DNA of 64,000 bases from Mercurialis annua (Eukaryota; Streptophyta; Magnoliopsida; Malpighiales; Euphorbiaceae). The first letter of the stretch is position 1, and every line of letters starts with the position of its first letter. Below, piece by piece: positions 1 through 13,600 of the stretch. The DNA is taken from assembly GCF_937616625.2 (NCBI RefSeq), contig NC_065571.1, positions 1,924,501 through 1,988,500 on the forward strand, read 5' to 3'. Below the pieces are notes generated by a model that was not told the DNA's origin, did no database searches, and saw only the letters and a program-made list of their open reading frames with translations. The position numbers and the translations under genes are program-made.

Positions 1-2360
1 CCACTCTTTGACGAACCTGGGGAAATAGAAATAAAGCATCAGCACTAATATATATGCGTTGAATACACAAATAGGTAATTGTTAGGTGTGGCAAAGGAAA
101 AAAATACCTTTCATCTTCTTCAGCTTGCAGAACCGGTAATATTGCTCTACGGGCAGCATACTTCTCTTCCTTAAGTGCTCTGCAGAATGCAAATAATTTG
201 TGCAATAAAATAAAGAGTTTTTGTTGTTTGCAAATACAAGAGTCAGAAAACCATAGCATTAAGCTGGTATCAATTACATGCCCCTTAACCAAACTATACA
301 CTACAAGATGTTACAATGCATAACAAAACCACTCTGCCATGACCTGAAAGTTGACTTTTCTACAGAGCTAAAATTTGAAAAAAGATTCCTCAAAAAAAAA
401 AAAAAAAAATTGAAAAAAGAAAAAGAAAAGACTATCTATGCTTTTTATAGACCTTATCAAAAGGTTTTTACTAAATAATATTGGAGGTTGCGTAAATAAA
501 AAAGACATTATGTTATGTAGAGCCTTTTTGCCAAGGATTAAACAGTCCTGTTCTTAATATTATATCTCAAATCTCTTCTTTCGTCTTTAATTGGCGAGAC
601 AGTATAAATTTAGAATAAGTGTATACGACCTTGATCCCTGTAGTTACATTCAAATTCTGAACTAGATAATCTCAACTTCACACAAAAATACCTAGGAGGC
701 TAGGAACTATGACCGAGATGGCCAATAAATCATCTCTGGCCTAGGAAAAAGAAAAAACGAGTGAATCTTACATAAGAATGACAATAATTAGTGAGCATAA
801 AATCTCTTTACTGGACTATTAATTTGAAAGTCCAATCAGTAAATAAGTCTGCAATTTTAGGAATGAAGGATGAGAGTTGCACTAGCTCAACACTTATTTG
901 TTCTAGGTAAGGCAAGATATATAGCTAATTAAAGCAAATACGGTCTCTCAAATAATGCAGTGCAGCATGCAATCACTCGGTAGGTTGCCAACAATTGTGC
1001 CTACAAGTATAAACAAAAACATTAAGTCATAATAATAAGCTCACTCTACCAAATTTACCTATTATACTACCATTACCATATGATAGGCTAATTTACAAGC
1101 TACAATACATTTCAAGGTGAGATTAGAACTTGCTATGCAATGCTGCCAGGCTTTGATACATGCATTGGTTCCACAAGTTTCTCATCAGGTATGGTCACTT
1201 AGAATGAGCAGCTCCTGTGCATTATATCTTTGTGGAGTGGCTTGTGGAAGGCTTGATTTGTTCTATGAAACTGAGTTTGAGGATCCATGGTATAATAAAC
1301 TTCTCATCTAATGTTAACAAAATTAAGTGCTATATAATACTGATATGATATTTCTCTTGCTCAGGGATATAGCATCTAGCGTGATAATTGTAAAAGTTAG
1401 AGGACTTGTTTTTGACCCGTAAGTGATAAATTTGACAATAAAATCTTGTAACTATACTTTCTTTGATAACCTATGATGCACGGAAACTTCTCAATTCTTA
1501 TGTTTCACCATTTCGTTTCACTTTTCAAAAACGCACTCTAAATCAATCTAAGTTCATCCATCTTGATCTTTCATAATTCCCCTCCCATAAGTAGCTATTT
1601 TTCTATAAGGAACATCAATTAACATTCTCATCATAGTTTGACCACAAAGTTGAGTGTTTCTTGATGACCCCACATAAATAAACCCAACATTCTCATCAAA
1701 GCTAACACCGCTAGATAACAACTTAAAAGCATTCCTCAAGCGGCCAATTTCATAACTTCATAAATCAATAAAACCTAAAAAAAAGGCTTTCCTCTATAGC
1801 TTTCAGTTCGCCATTTCGTGTATCCGCATCAACTACAGCATATAAATCTCCAAATAAACGTAACTAAATAGCCCCAGTCTCGACAGGAAAGCCAAATTAA
1901 CAAAACAGTAAACCAATATGCCAGCATTCAATACCAAAATCAAACTTCAAAAATAAAAACCTCTATAAATTTACACCAAATTGACCATCCAAACACCATA
2001 ATTATTCATATTTATTAGTGTTAATATAACACCCAGGTGCCATAACCTAACAATCACAATTCTATAATTCAAAAATTAGAAATAAATATCAAAAACCCAC
2101 AAAATAAAAACAAAAATTAAACTTATAAACCCAATTTTTTTTTACCTGCGGATCTTATTGCCCTGACCGACTTGATACATTCCATAAGAGAAAGCGCCAA
2201 AAGTAGCGAGAAAGATAGCCATGGCGCTAGGGCCTTTGCTAGGGATCCGCCGTGCATATCTGACCGGAAGGAAGCCGCCGGGAGGAGGACCGTCTTGGAG
2301 GAGCGGCATGTCCTTGACACTCGCCATTCCTGGCTTGTTTCTTATCATGGCTTCTGTCAT
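1..2360 (-). CDS. NADH dehydrogenase (ubiquinone) 1 alpha subcomplex subunit 13 (GRIM-19), 3' part missing
   Basis: Accessory subunit of mitochondrial respiratory complex I, anchored in the inner membrane. The start codon is at 2358-2360. Exons (minus strand) are 2146-2360, 108-179 and 1-16, the last cut by the window edge; introns are GT-AG and phases agree. About 101 of roughly 143 residues are visible. The N-terminus reads [19 protein letters not shown], followed by the family block [11 protein letters not shown], a hydrophobic segment (about residues 46-62) and GQGNKIRR; exon 2 supplies [20 protein letters not shown] and exon 3 RFVKEW. This is the plant GRIM-19 pattern throughout. Intron 1 is about 2 kb, long for such a small gene, and holds only AT-rich sequence. 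The gene is divergent from HSP60, with 1.26 kb between the start codons. Identity is secure; only the C-terminal exon(s) are unseen. Confidence 0.95.
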
Positions 2361-3420
2361 CTTTTATGTCAATCTGTTCAATTTTGCGAATCAGAAGAAA
2401 TTGAAGTGAAAAAATCGAAAAAAAATAACGCAGGCTGAAGAAGAACGATTGCCTAATGTAAAATCAGGTGGTGTTGAGTGTAGAGTAGAGGGGTGAGCTT
2501 AGTTTTTAGAGTTTTTGTGGTCACAGGCTTGTTATATTATCTTTGCTCTTAATAATTTAAGTTTTTGTTTATTTCATAACCAAAAACCTCTTAACAATAA
2601 AACCCCAAAGGTTTTAGTTGTGAGAAATGAAAATTAAGTTTTAGTTATTGTCAATAAAAACTATATTGACTAGTAAAATTAGCTTTTCAAAAATGAAAAT
2701 GGCATGGGAATCTTAGTATTATTATTATTATTATTTCTTTAATTTTAAAAATATACCATCTTGCAATGTATTTGGAAAAAAAAAAAATCATTTTTTAGAG
2801 GAAAAGATTCATAGATTGACAATTTGCTACTGCAAATTTAATTAAAAAAATGACTTATTATTTTGAAAAGAAAATTTCAGGTGCATTTGTTTTATAGATG
2901 TCCAACACAAACAAACATAAGCAAGTGGAGAATATTAGTGTCTATATTATAGCTTTTTTTTTATTATTATTATTATAAAAAAAAGAGCATTTGTGAAAAT
3001 AAAATTTATAATTTTAATAGAAAATATTTATACATTTATACTATTTGAACTACAATTTATTGGTTAAAATGAATTATAGTCTATTTATATGTATAGCTAA
3101 CAAAGAGATAATCAATAATAACTTTTCTACCAACGAGCGGTAACTCAAATAATATAAGAACTGAGCAGCAAACTAACAAAGTCGTAAGCTCAATTTCAAT
3201 AGTAACACTTACTCAAATAAATTATTTTGCACCAGAAATATTAGGTCAATTATATTCCTCATTCTAAATAATAAAAATACTAATTTAATCATTTAAATTC
3301 AAATAGACAAAAAAACATCCCTCATTTTTTCTTTAAAATGAATCCAAATCCATCATCAATTAATAACCGGATAATGATCCAAATCCAAGCAAATAATTCC
3401 CCAAAAAAATGAAAAACACA

Positions 3421-3437
3421 AAACCCTAAACCCTAAA
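3421..3437 (+). promoter_or_regulatory. Telo-box (AAACCCTAAACCCTAAA)
   Basis: Nearly two and a half units of the plant telomere repeat AAACCCT lie about 190 bases upstream of the HSP60 start codon. Short interstitial telo-boxes are known in plant promoters of translation and housekeeping genes, usually near the transcription start. The sequence match is exact; its function here is inferred. Confidence 0.6.
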
Positions 3438-3457
3438 GAAGCTGCCTTTTAGTGGTA

Positions 3458-3472
3458 GTTCTAGAGTCTTCT
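3458..3472 (+). promoter_or_regulatory. Heat-shock element-like site (TTC/GAg/TTC)
   Basis: Three contiguous 5-base units of alternating orientation, gTTCt-aGAgt-cTTCt, lie about 150 bases before the HSP60 start. Two units are perfect and the middle one is degenerate; a further aGAAg lies at 3437-3441. HSF trimers bind such arrays, and plant mitochondrial HSP60 genes are heat-inducible, so location and family agree. Functional use is inferred. Confidence 0.45.
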
Positions 3473-3622
3473 CCTTTTCATTAGAAAAACACTCTCCATT
3501 CTTCACCCGCCCCTTCACTCCTCTAAACCCATCACACATTCTTCCTCTCTCACCCTCTCCACTCTCAATTCATCCATTTTCATTTCAAACTCCAAAACCT
3601 CTGCAAATTAATACCCATCACC

Positions 3623-6600
3623 ATGTACCGTTTTGCCTCCAATCTTGCTTCCAAAGCTCGGTATTTCCTGTACCCTTTTACTTCCTTGCAATTGGGTTTT
3701 AGTTATTTTCTCCATTTATGATCTAATGGGTTTTTTATTTTATTTTTTATGCTGTTTTTGTTTTTGTTTTTCAGGATTGCTAGAAATGGCACCCATCAGG
3801 TAGTTCTAGTGATTTAACTTTTTTTTACATGAGTTGTGTCTTTTTCATGTCATGAAGATAAATTGTTTTTGTGCTGGTATTATAGGTTGGAAATAGACTG
3901 AGCTGGAGCAGAAATTATGCTGCTAAAGACATTAAATTTGGAGTGGAAGCTAGAGCTTTAATGCTTAAGGGTGTTGAAGAGCTTGCAGAAGCTGTTAAAG
4001 TTACCATGGGTCCTAAGGTACAAAATTTCATGTGATCCTTCTCAGGTTTATAATTATTTTTGTAGTGACATGGCGAAATGGTGTTATTTTAAGGTTTTCT
4101 ATGTTGAAAACGAAGTTTTGTGACGGAAACGCCAAGTTTTTGATGCGTTTTGGAATGAGAAGTGTTGATTGAATGAAGTGTTTGTGTAGTTAGGAAGATT
4201 GTGTAACTGTTAAACGTGATTGAGTGCTGTGTTGTTTGTAGGGGCGTAATGTGGTTATCGAACAAAGCTTTGGTGCTCCTAAAGTGACGAAGGATGGTGT
4301 TACTGTAGCAAAGAGCATTGAGTTCAAAGATAAAGTCAAGAATATTGGTGCTAGCCTTGTGAAGCAGGTTGCTAATGCAACTAATGATGTTGCAGGCGAT
4401 GGTAAGTTTTGTCTTCCTGCGGTGACTTATAACTTTTTGATTGATCTTATTTTTCATAATAAAGTTTGGAGACTGTTACTTTATGAGGATTGAAAATGAT
4501 ATTTGTGTTTACTGCTTGCAGGAACCACTTGTGCTACAGTTCTCACTCGAGCAATCTTCACAGAAGGATGCAAGTCAGTTGCAGCAGGAATGAATGCAAT
4601 GGACCTGCGACGTGGTATAAGCATGGCTGTTGATGCTGTTGTTACCAACTTGAAGAGCAGAGCACGAATGATCAGCACATCTGAAGAAATTGCTCAAGTT
4701 GGTACCATCTCTGCAAATGGGGAGAGAGAAATTGGGGAGCTAATTGCCAAGGCCATGGAGAAGGTCGGCAAAGAGGGAGTTATTACAATCCAAGTAAGTT
4801 ACAGAGTGTTAACCCATCTTGCATTATTGCAACCTTTGGTAATTAGTAATTTGATTACTAACTCTTCGGGATCTTTCTTTACTTAATTTTTTTGCGCATT
4901 TTACATGAATGTTTAACATCTTAAACTGTGTCATACTATGCAGGATGGTAAGACATTGTATAATGAATTGGAAGTAGTTGAGGGAATGAAGCTTGACAGG
5001 GGTTACATATCCCCCTATTTCATCACAAATCAGAAAAACCAAAAATGTGTATGCCTCTTCTATACTCCTTTTATTTAAACTCCTAGCATGACCATTTTAA
5101 CCTTTATACTTCTTTTGTTATGATTCATTGTTTTCAACAGTTGATCTGGGATAATTAAGTAATCTCCTACTTGCTTACAGGAATTGGACGATCCTCTAAT
5201 TCTGATCCATGAGAAAAAGATCTCCAGTATAAATGCTGTGGTGAAAGTATTAGAGTTGGCTTTGAAGGTATCATTTTATTGTTTTGAGCTGTTAGATTAG
5301 GTGTATGTTAAATACCTGTAGGAAGATTTGTTTTAGTTGACAAGATGTTCTTATCTTTGTGTAGAGGCAAAGACCCTTGTTAATAGTTTCTGAAGATGTG
5401 GAAAGTGAAGCATTGGCAACTCTTATTCTGAACAAGCTTCGTGCAGGAATCAAGGTTTGATAATACCATATGAATCTTCATTAGTTTATGTTTGATTAAG
5501 GGTCAATGTTCATATCTGTCTAAAAATTATAAATTATGTTTTTCTTCAGGTCTGCGCCATAAAAGCTCCTGGTTTTGGAGAGAACAGGAAGGCTGGACTG
5601 CAAGATCTTGCTGTCCTCACTGGGGGTCAGGTGAGTTTACTGCTGTCAGATGTACATTTGCTTCTTGCTTGTAACTACTAAAATATGGTTGTGATGGACT
5701 TCTGTTAAATTAATTTTGCAGATCATAACTGAAGAACTTGGCCTCAATCTTGAAAAAGTTGATCTAGACATGCTTGGAAGTTGCAAGAAGGTTACAGTCT
5801 CGAAGGATGATACCGTCATTCTTGATGGTGCTGGTGAGAAAAAGGACATCGAGGAGAGGTGTGAGCAGGTATGTTTTATCTCATCGATGAGAAGGCTTAA
5901 GACATCTTTCCATGACAATGTACAGCCTTGTTGATGTCTATTGTTTGTGATCACAGATAAGGTCTACAATAGAATTAAGCACCTCCGACTACGATAAAGA
6001 GAAGTTGCAAGAAAGATTGGCCAAGCTTTCTGGTGGCGTTGCTGTACTCAAGGTTTGCTATCATTCCTTAATGAATTTACTTGCACATGTCCTTCTGTCG
6101 ACACAAAAAGTATTCTGTGCTGGCAAAATTCCCGACTTCAAATTGGTTTAGTTTCTGAAACTGCATGGCTTAGCAACAAGTTGGGATAACACCTATTAAA
6201 ATTTAATTATCACAGATTGGAGGAGCTAGTGAAGCTGAAGTTAGTGAGAAGAAAGATAGGGTTACAGATGCTCTAAATGCAACAAAGGCAGCTGTAGAAG
6301 AGGGTATTGTGGCAGGTAATTCTGTGTCCAACTCTTACATCTGCAACAAAGTGAAATGTAAAATCAGTGAGTGATTATCTTAACAACGTGTTCTTTGCAG
6401 GTGGTGGTGCTGCTCTTCTTTATGCCAGCAAAGAGCTGGATAAGTTGCCGACAGCCAACTTTGACCAGAAAATTGGGGTCCAAGTCATTCAGAATGCTCT
6501 GAAGGTTGGCTCAAATGAATCCAAAAGGATACCTAAAGTTTTGAAAACCCCAAAAATGTAAATTGAAATTAAGTTGTGTCCTAAGTCCTAACTTCTGATT

Positions 6601-7098
6601 GCAGACTCCAGTACATACAATTGCAAGTAATGCAGGAGTAGAAGGAGCAGTGGTTGTCGGTAAGCTGTTAGAGCAGGATAATCATGATCTTGGTTACGAT
6701 GCTGCCAAAGGTTAGTGATTATTCCGGGTTTGAATGTTTGTATTCTTTCTTTGAAGCTTGGACCACTTTTATTTACTAAATTGATTTGCATTTGTCACAT
6801 TTCCAGGTGAATACGTCGATATGGTGAAAGCGGGGATTATTGACCCATTGAAAGTGATTAGAACTGCTTTAGTTGATGCAGCAAGGTAATTATAGAAACT
6901 TGTACTAAAATTTGACTGCATATAATGTTTTTAGCTCATTATTTCGGTTTGTACTTGTTCTCCTTACCATCTGGTGATTTATGTGTTCTCTGCAGTGTGT
7001 CATCATTGATGACAACAACTGAAGCTGTCGTTTATGAACTTCCAAAGGATGAGAAGGACTCTCCAGCGATGCCTGGCATGGGCGGCATGGATTACTGA
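3623..7098 (+). CDS. HSP60: Mitochondrial chaperonin HSP60 (CPN60)
   Basis: Group I chaperonin that folds imported proteins in the mitochondrial matrix with ATP. Sixteen exons, all GT-AG and in phase: 3623-3660, 3775-3799, 3886-4017, 4242-4401, 4522-4793, 4944-5048, 5181-5267, 5365-5454, 5550-5630, 5722-5868, 5957-6052, 6216-6315, 6401-6504, 6605-6710, 6807-6885, 6996-7098. They encode 574 residues, close to the usual ~577. The start [13 protein letters not shown] is a typical mitochondrial presequence. Visible family motifs are [15 protein letters not shown], the nucleotide-binding [44 protein letters not shown] and the Gly/Met tail PGMGGMDY. The tail before the last GGM is slightly shorter than in Arabidopsis. 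A telo-box and a heat-shock-element-like site lie just upstream. Identity is secure. Confidence 0.97.
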
Positions 7099-8780
7099 TC
7101 GTAAAGCTCGGGGCGGCGGCCATAGTATAGACGTGAAATTGACCAAAATCTGCAGAGAAGTGGCATTTTTCTTTCTTTTTTGGTTTGAGTTATTATTGTT
7201 CAAGTTTCAAAGGCATCCATGTAATCAAAATGAGATCGATTGTAGGTTGGTAGTTTTGGGGACTATAGAATTTAAGAAAACAATCTTAAATTGATAAGAA
7301 TATCATAGCACTTTTATATCCCCTCATAATAACAACAAAGTTCATCCTGCGAAGTTCATCCTGTGTGTTACATCGTTTTTGTTTTATATGTTTTGTTCTG
7401 CGTTTCTGTAGCTTTTTGTTTTTGAGAATTTCTGTAGCATTTCGTCGTCCGCTCTTTTCTAGTCTCTGGTATGAGTGTCGACGCTTTAATTGGAAACAAT
7501 ATTCGCTAGCAAATATTCGTGTTAAAAATCTATGGTTATTGTATTATACATTTTTAAAAAACGGTTATTGATGTTTTTTAAACGGGAGGTAATTGGCTCA
7601 TTTCAGATTGATTTTTGCTTATGCTGCACTCGAAGGTTATTGATTTTTGCCAGAAAATTCTTATCTAAATCTAGTTTATGAGTAATTCATGTACCTATCC
7701 AATTAAATGGTAGGATATCTAACGCAATTTTCTATGAACGATTTTCTCTCTCTTTCTCATTTTTCCACCATTTGATTGGATAGATCCATGAATTACTCAT
7801 CGACGAGGTTTAGATAAGAATTTTTTTGTTTCTGTTTACGTGGAATGTTAGCATGTGCCAGTCACAATTAAAGCAAAATTTGATCTAAAATGAGTGGATA
7901 ATCTTTCATTTTTAAAAAGTGTTAGTTGGATTATTGAAATATTATAAATAAAACATCGGTAACCGAATCGTTTAAAATGTATCATCCGTAACCATATGCA
8001 GAAGAATTACCAGAGATATTAGACAATTGCTTGTATTAGAATGTGCAAAAAGTTGTACCAAACTGAATAATTGCATTGAAATAAAAAAAAAATCAGTTTA
8101 AACTGGTATTGTAAAAAAGAATATTAATTTGGTTCTATTTAAAACATAAAAAATTTAGTGCAAATAAAATTGATATATTGAATTAAGCTGAAAAATTATC
8201 CAACCAATAAATTGGTTTAATAGTTTCTGAGAAAACCATGAAATGGCCATTTAATTTTCAAAATTTGCTTTAATCTCAAATTTCATATTTATCTAAAAAT
8301 TAAAAATAAAATTGCTCTTTATATTTTTATATTTGTCTATAAAAATACATTTTAAATTCATATCGAATACACGAATCATACAAAGTGAACATTTTAGGAA
8401 CAAACCAAGTTCTAAGATATACATAAAAGTTTGAAAAGTTTGATCAATTTTAGGCTATTTTTATAAATTTCCAAAATTAAAATTTGTAATTTTTTTGGTT
8501 CGATTAACTTTTAACAGAAAAAGTAATATTTCAGTTTGATTGCGTTTGGAGCATATTTATTTAGAGTTATGAGTAAAATAATTTATAATCCTTCATCCTT
8601 TTCAAACTGTATACAACTGCATGGCCTTACAAATAACAGGAGTATTCTGAAAAAACAAAAGTTCTACAAAACTAGCAAAATCGCAAAAGAATGAGTTTAC
8701 TGTTCAAGTTAGATTCCATGGCAGACTTATGCAGTCCATTTCATCACAGCTATACAGCGTAACAAGGATTCCGTAAGCGA
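7099..8780. other. AT-rich intergenic region between HSP60 and ING1
   Basis: The first ~200 bases are probably the HSP60 3' UTR; the last ~100 are probably the ING1 3' UTR. Between them lies AT-rich DNA with one foldback element at 7654-7824. The remainder shows no coding sequence or repeat that I can recognise. Confidence 0.6.
7654..7824. repeat. Foldback element with ~57-base inverted arms
   Basis: The left arm 7654-7710 is the reverse complement of 7768-7824 with only a few mismatches; both contain TGAGTAATTCATG and CTATCCAAT. A pyrimidine-rich spacer of about 57 bases separates them. It is most simply a small MITE or foldback element. I found no convincing target duplication and no second copy in the window. 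Confidence 0.6.
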
Positions 8781-10667
8781 TCATCTGCCCTTCCGACGAT
8801 TCTTCAAAGCTGCACAATCTGAACAATACCATTTCCCTTTTGGTTGTTCCTTCAGACCCACGCAACCAAAATGGAACCATTCTATAGGGCACTAGTACAA
8901 CAAAACAAAAAAACCATCAAATTGCAGGTCTTAAAAGATGATGATTGAGCATATACCACATGAACTGTCGAAGAAAATGAACAATAAGAGTTTGTTTACA
9001 TACATTAGGGTTATCACAGGCTACCATCTCCCCATAGCTTACTTGCTGGCAGAAACAATACGTTGGTTCGTTTGGATCCACAGGACAATCTAATTCCATA
9101 CCGGTAGGATTTGTAGAAGTTGCTGCAGTCAATGATGCTGTTGCTGCTTCGGTTGTTGCTACTGCTGCTGCTGCTCCCATACGTGTTCTGCATTTAAAAT
9201 GCCAATAGCCAATTGTGCAACTTATCCAAACACCGAAGCCAGCTTAATTCGTATATAATGTAAAATCAACAAATAGTAATTTATTTCACTCGATTAAGAA
9301 AGGAAGTTAAAATATTTTCCTTCAACACACATATGCACTTCTTATTTATTTTTTTCTGAACTAATGCATATATGTGCCGGACAAAAAAACCCAAAGGAAA
9401 TTATAATTTCAAAACGCGTTGTTTTTAGTGTCAAAAATCGAGTTACTTTAGTTTATGCATGTCGGATACTATAGTCAACAGAAAAAAAATCGAAGACTTA
9501 TTTGAATAGATGGATACTTTTTACGCCCTCCTCTACCACCCTCAGCAATCCTTCCAGATTTAGCACTGCCGTCAACACTTGAGCTGGGCAATGCAGCTGC
9601 TGCAGCGGTTTCTCTCTCTATAAGCAACCATATTACAGCTTACAGTCAGTACATACACGCGAAAAACAGACATTCCTATATGCTCTTACACAAAATGAAA
9701 CCTGCTGAGGTCCTCTAAAAATAGACACTACAGGAGTTAAAGATGTAAATTACCACGTCGAAGCTCTTCATCAAACTTTTTCAAATATTGATCAAGTTGC
9801 TGTATGTGTGCATCTACCTGAAACAGTAGTAGAATACACATAATTAACAAGATAGTACTACCCAAAAAATTGGGGCATTAATGAAGTCAAGGACATAACT
9901 AAGGAAATTGAACAATTGCTAAACTCTCGCAACATTGTTCCACCGGGAATGAAATCAATAAAATGTCATCTACTACAATCTAATATCTAATCAATTCAAC
10001 AATCCTCAACTCGTAACAGATTGAATTTTTGTTAATCGTGGATTGAGTACAAACTGTACAATATACATATAATGTGAATAATATTTCAATCATCAAAAAC
10101 TAAGACGTCAAACGTACCAAATCATAAGCCTGAACAGCCAACGCGACTTTTTCATCCGCAATCCTAACACTATGCTTTTGTTCATCAAGTGCCTCATCAG
10201 AGAATCTGACAACTGAGTTATCTGTTACTATACTTCCACCTTTAACTCGCTTAATCTCCTCTATTTCTTGCTCACACCGCTGTTCATTTTGTCGTTGAAT
10301 TTCTGCCAGTTACAAATTAATAAAATACACACACAACAAAAAATCAATTCTCATAATAATTGAATTTGAATTCATGCACCATAATCAGGAAATTAAATAC
10401 GCTCACCAATTAATATTAAACTATAATATACAAAATCAAGAACTGATAATTATGAACAGAGTATTATTAAAAGCTTACCCTGCAAGCTTTTATCTAGGTC
10501 ACGTAATAATCCGTACTTTTTCTGCAGAATATTCGGCAATGATTCCAAATCTGTAGAAAGGGAATCACATTAAAATTAGGGTTTCAAAAATTGAAAAAAT
10601 ACAATCATTGCTAACAGAGGGAGAGCGGGAGGATCTTACTTGCTTTAAATTCATCGAGAAAAGACAT
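8781..10667 (-). CDS. ING1: ING1-type PHD-finger chromatin protein
   Basis: Inhibitor-of-growth family protein: a histone-mark reader that binds H3K4me3 through its PHD finger and serves histone acetyltransferase complexes in the nucleus. Seven exons on the minus strand: 10640-10667, 10479-10550, 10118-10302, 9754-9817, 9518-9617, 9004-9187, 8781-8891, giving 247 residues. The N-terminal ING helical domain starts [15 protein letters not shown] and continues with [15 protein letters not shown] and [20 protein letters not shown] basic linker ([10 protein letters not shown]) is followed by an Ala/Thr-rich stretch (about residues 153-178). The PHD finger (about 192-240) shows the C4HC3 set: YCFC, CDNPNC, WFHFGC and KWYCSDC. 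The protein ends in the basic tail KNRRKGR. Length and exon pattern fit plant ING1 rather than the longer ING2. The Ala-rich linker looks lineage-specific. Confidence 0.95.
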
Positions 10668-13600
10668 AATTGGAAAAATTAGGGTTTCAAAAAATTGGGG
10701 ATAAGGCTGAAATTGATTTAATTAGGGATTTATTTTTGATTTCTTACAACGGTAATTACTTTGTTTCTGTGGGTGCCACTTGTAATCTGTCTGAATCATC
10801 TTCCCGCCATTGCTGTGACCTTGGTAAGACACTGATAAAAATAAAAATACGTTATGGATAAGTCTCGCAATGAAAAACGACATCGTTTGGTTTGTTTCAG
10901 AAAGTGTGGAGTATTGAAGTCCCTATATTATTAATTTTTGTTTCATTTTATTCCTACTAAATATTTTGGTTTTAAAGAGTCTTATTATTACTTTTATTTC
11001 TGCAATACATTGATCATTCTTCTGACGATAAAAATAAGAACATATCTTCACATTATTGTGAAATACATTTGGTTAAAAAAAAGTCATGTTGAACTAGAAC
11101 AAATTTTTTCTATAGAAAAATAGAATATGTATTGGAAATTTTTGCTAATGATTTTCAAACAATCTTACGAGAAGGATTGTAAATTGATTTATGCTGACAA
11201 GACTTTAGTAGAAAGACGTCGTTTCATTAAAAACTAAATCAAAAAGTTATATATAATAGGGATGTATTAATAGGAAATTTAGAAATTTATTGTTATAAAT
11301 GAAAGGTTAAAAAGCCAAAAAAATTCAAACTTTTTAAAATATATTTAAATCTTTTAAAAGTTGTAAATTTATACAAATTTAACACCATTTTTCCAAAATT
11401 GTCTTAGTTATGCCTACAATTGCAATTGAATGTGTGCAATTTTTTAAAATTTTAAAAAATAGTTAATTGTGATGCCAAATTATTCTAATTTTGAAAAATA
11501 TGGAATTTTATTTCAAAAATAAAAATAGCTAAACTAAATATGTTTTTTTTTTAAAATTTTAAATATATTTCAAAAAAATATATGGCTTTTCAATACCATA
11601 TAATCTAAACTGAATTGGAGTTGAAAACCCCTATATAGAATTAAAAGATTTTAGGTAGACCTAGTATAACACGACATTCGCGAACTAACTTATCATATTA
11701 TGACACGTTATTAAAATAGTGCTACTATTATAATTTTATTTATAATTTATTTATATTTTTAAATAGTAAACAATCTCGAGCACCGCACAACCAACGGTCC
11801 TAAGTCTATATGTACAATACAATCACAAGGACATGGGCCCTACACGGTGTAGAAGGAATAGAGAGGAAGGATCTTCCGATTAATTGTCAATTGTGGACCT
11901 AATTTCTTTGTTTTGCCTAATTCGTCTCTTCTGCATCAAATTTCTAATCAAACCAATCAAAAATAGTATTTTTCTAATCAAATCAATTCCATTGGCAATT
12001 TATATAACACGCATTATTATTGCCATTTCCTTTTTATGAAATATTACAACAGAAACCCAAAAAGAATTACATTATAATTGATACCAATTTAATTTCGCTG
12101 AACCATCATACGAGTTACAAAGTCGACTATAAATTAACTTATAAGATCGCATATGAATAAGCGGCTATTTTGATGGTTCAAAATGACACGACACACATTA
12201 TCTTTATATTTTCCATATGTTTTCTACTACACGTGAAAGACAGAACCTCATATGTCCGCTATTCTAATATCAAAAATAATGATATATTTGACTCTTACAT
12301 AGCCATTTATTATAAAGTCTAAATAAAAAATGCAACGTTATTGAGAAAGTGTAATATATTTTTGAGCACTTGTCTAATTCATCATTTATGTCTAATTTTA
12401 AAAATAATCCTACAGACTTAAATATTAGCGGGCAAACTAAACCTGAGATTTTTAAGTTTATTTTGTTATTCGTGCAAAAAGTTGCTTGCCAGTTAAAACA
12501 TGAATTAATAAAGTTGAATTTAACAAATTTGCTGAGACTTCTATTACAGTTAAACAAAGACAAACTTTGTTGAACAGCAACTTGATCAACGTATTAAAGC
12601 TACAATGTGTCATTTTTTAGTTAATCTTAAAAAAAATACTTTTACTTGAAATTCGACTCTGAAAATAATTCAAAATCTCCTTGATTAATAGTTTAAGTTA
12701 CTCGGTTCGAACATCAAAATACTCGACTCGATAAACTCGTGAGTCCAATCGAATTTTAATTAATATTATCTTTGCTTTACGGTCATATATATTTATAATA
12801 ATTGTTTATTTTCATATGAAAATATTATTTTAAAATATTTATACATATAATTGAGTTGAGTTGAGATTGAGTCTCAATTATTCCATCAAATTCAAGTTCG
12901 AATTTTTAAAATAAAACTTGATCGAATTTGATAATATTTTGACTCGAGTAAATTACACTCTTATTAGAGGGAATGTAAAAATGAATAATGTCCTAACTAA
13001 AAAGTTTTTGTCTAATTAGCTGATAAAAAGCTTACCCCTATCATACAGTTTACTTGCTTCAGATGCTTACTTAAAAAATAAAAACTAGCTTAGTGTTTCT
13101 TGGAAGATTTCATTTAATTTTATTGACTATAAGACAAAAACCGAAAAATGAGCTGTATTATACACACGAATTATGTTGAGTGACATTGAATGAGGGAGCG
13201 TAATGCTTAAAGTCAAAAAGGACAAGAAGAAAAAACGAGAAAACAGTAAAAAATCTGAGAGATTTAGATAAGTAATTCTTAATTATACTTTACAATTACT
13301 TAGTTTATTATGTCATGCATGTGACTAATTAAAGAAATTATATTAAAAATCTCAAGACGCCTATGAGTTGGTAAGGCACTCTTCTGATTTAAATGAGGTC
13401 GCGGATTCGAACCATACAGCCGTTTAAATTTGGAGTTAGAGTTTGCCTCCCACACACAGCTCGAGTGAGGATTAGTTTGAACGGGAAAAGTTTAAAAATG
13501 TCGTATCATAGTTGAGACCGTTTAAAAAAACTCATGTATCTTGTATCAAGAAAAAAGATACTAATTACTATAATAAAGTATAATTTAGATTAGATTATAG

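Larger units (their letters stand above)
2361..3622. promoter_or_regulatory. Divergent intergenic region between GRIM-19 and HSP60
   Basis: Shared upstream region of two nuclear genes for mitochondrial proteins. The first 150 bases are the likely 5' UTR and promoter of GRIM-19. The middle is AT-rich, with an ATT-repeat run near 2717 and a degenerate piece of the window's SINE family around 3130-3200 (remnants of the 'CAAATGGTATAAGCGC' head). The last 200 bases before HSP60 contain a telo-box, a heat-shock-element-like site and a CT-rich leader. I see no other gene here. Confidence 0.6.

Noticed and set aside
1117..1311. 64-codon ORF inside GRIM-19 intron 1
   Set aside because: No recognisable protein and no splice context; a chance frame in a long intron.
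2172..2438. 88-codon plus-strand ORF overlapping GRIM-19 exon 1
   Set aside because: It is antisense to a secure exon, and its sequence shows no family resemblance.
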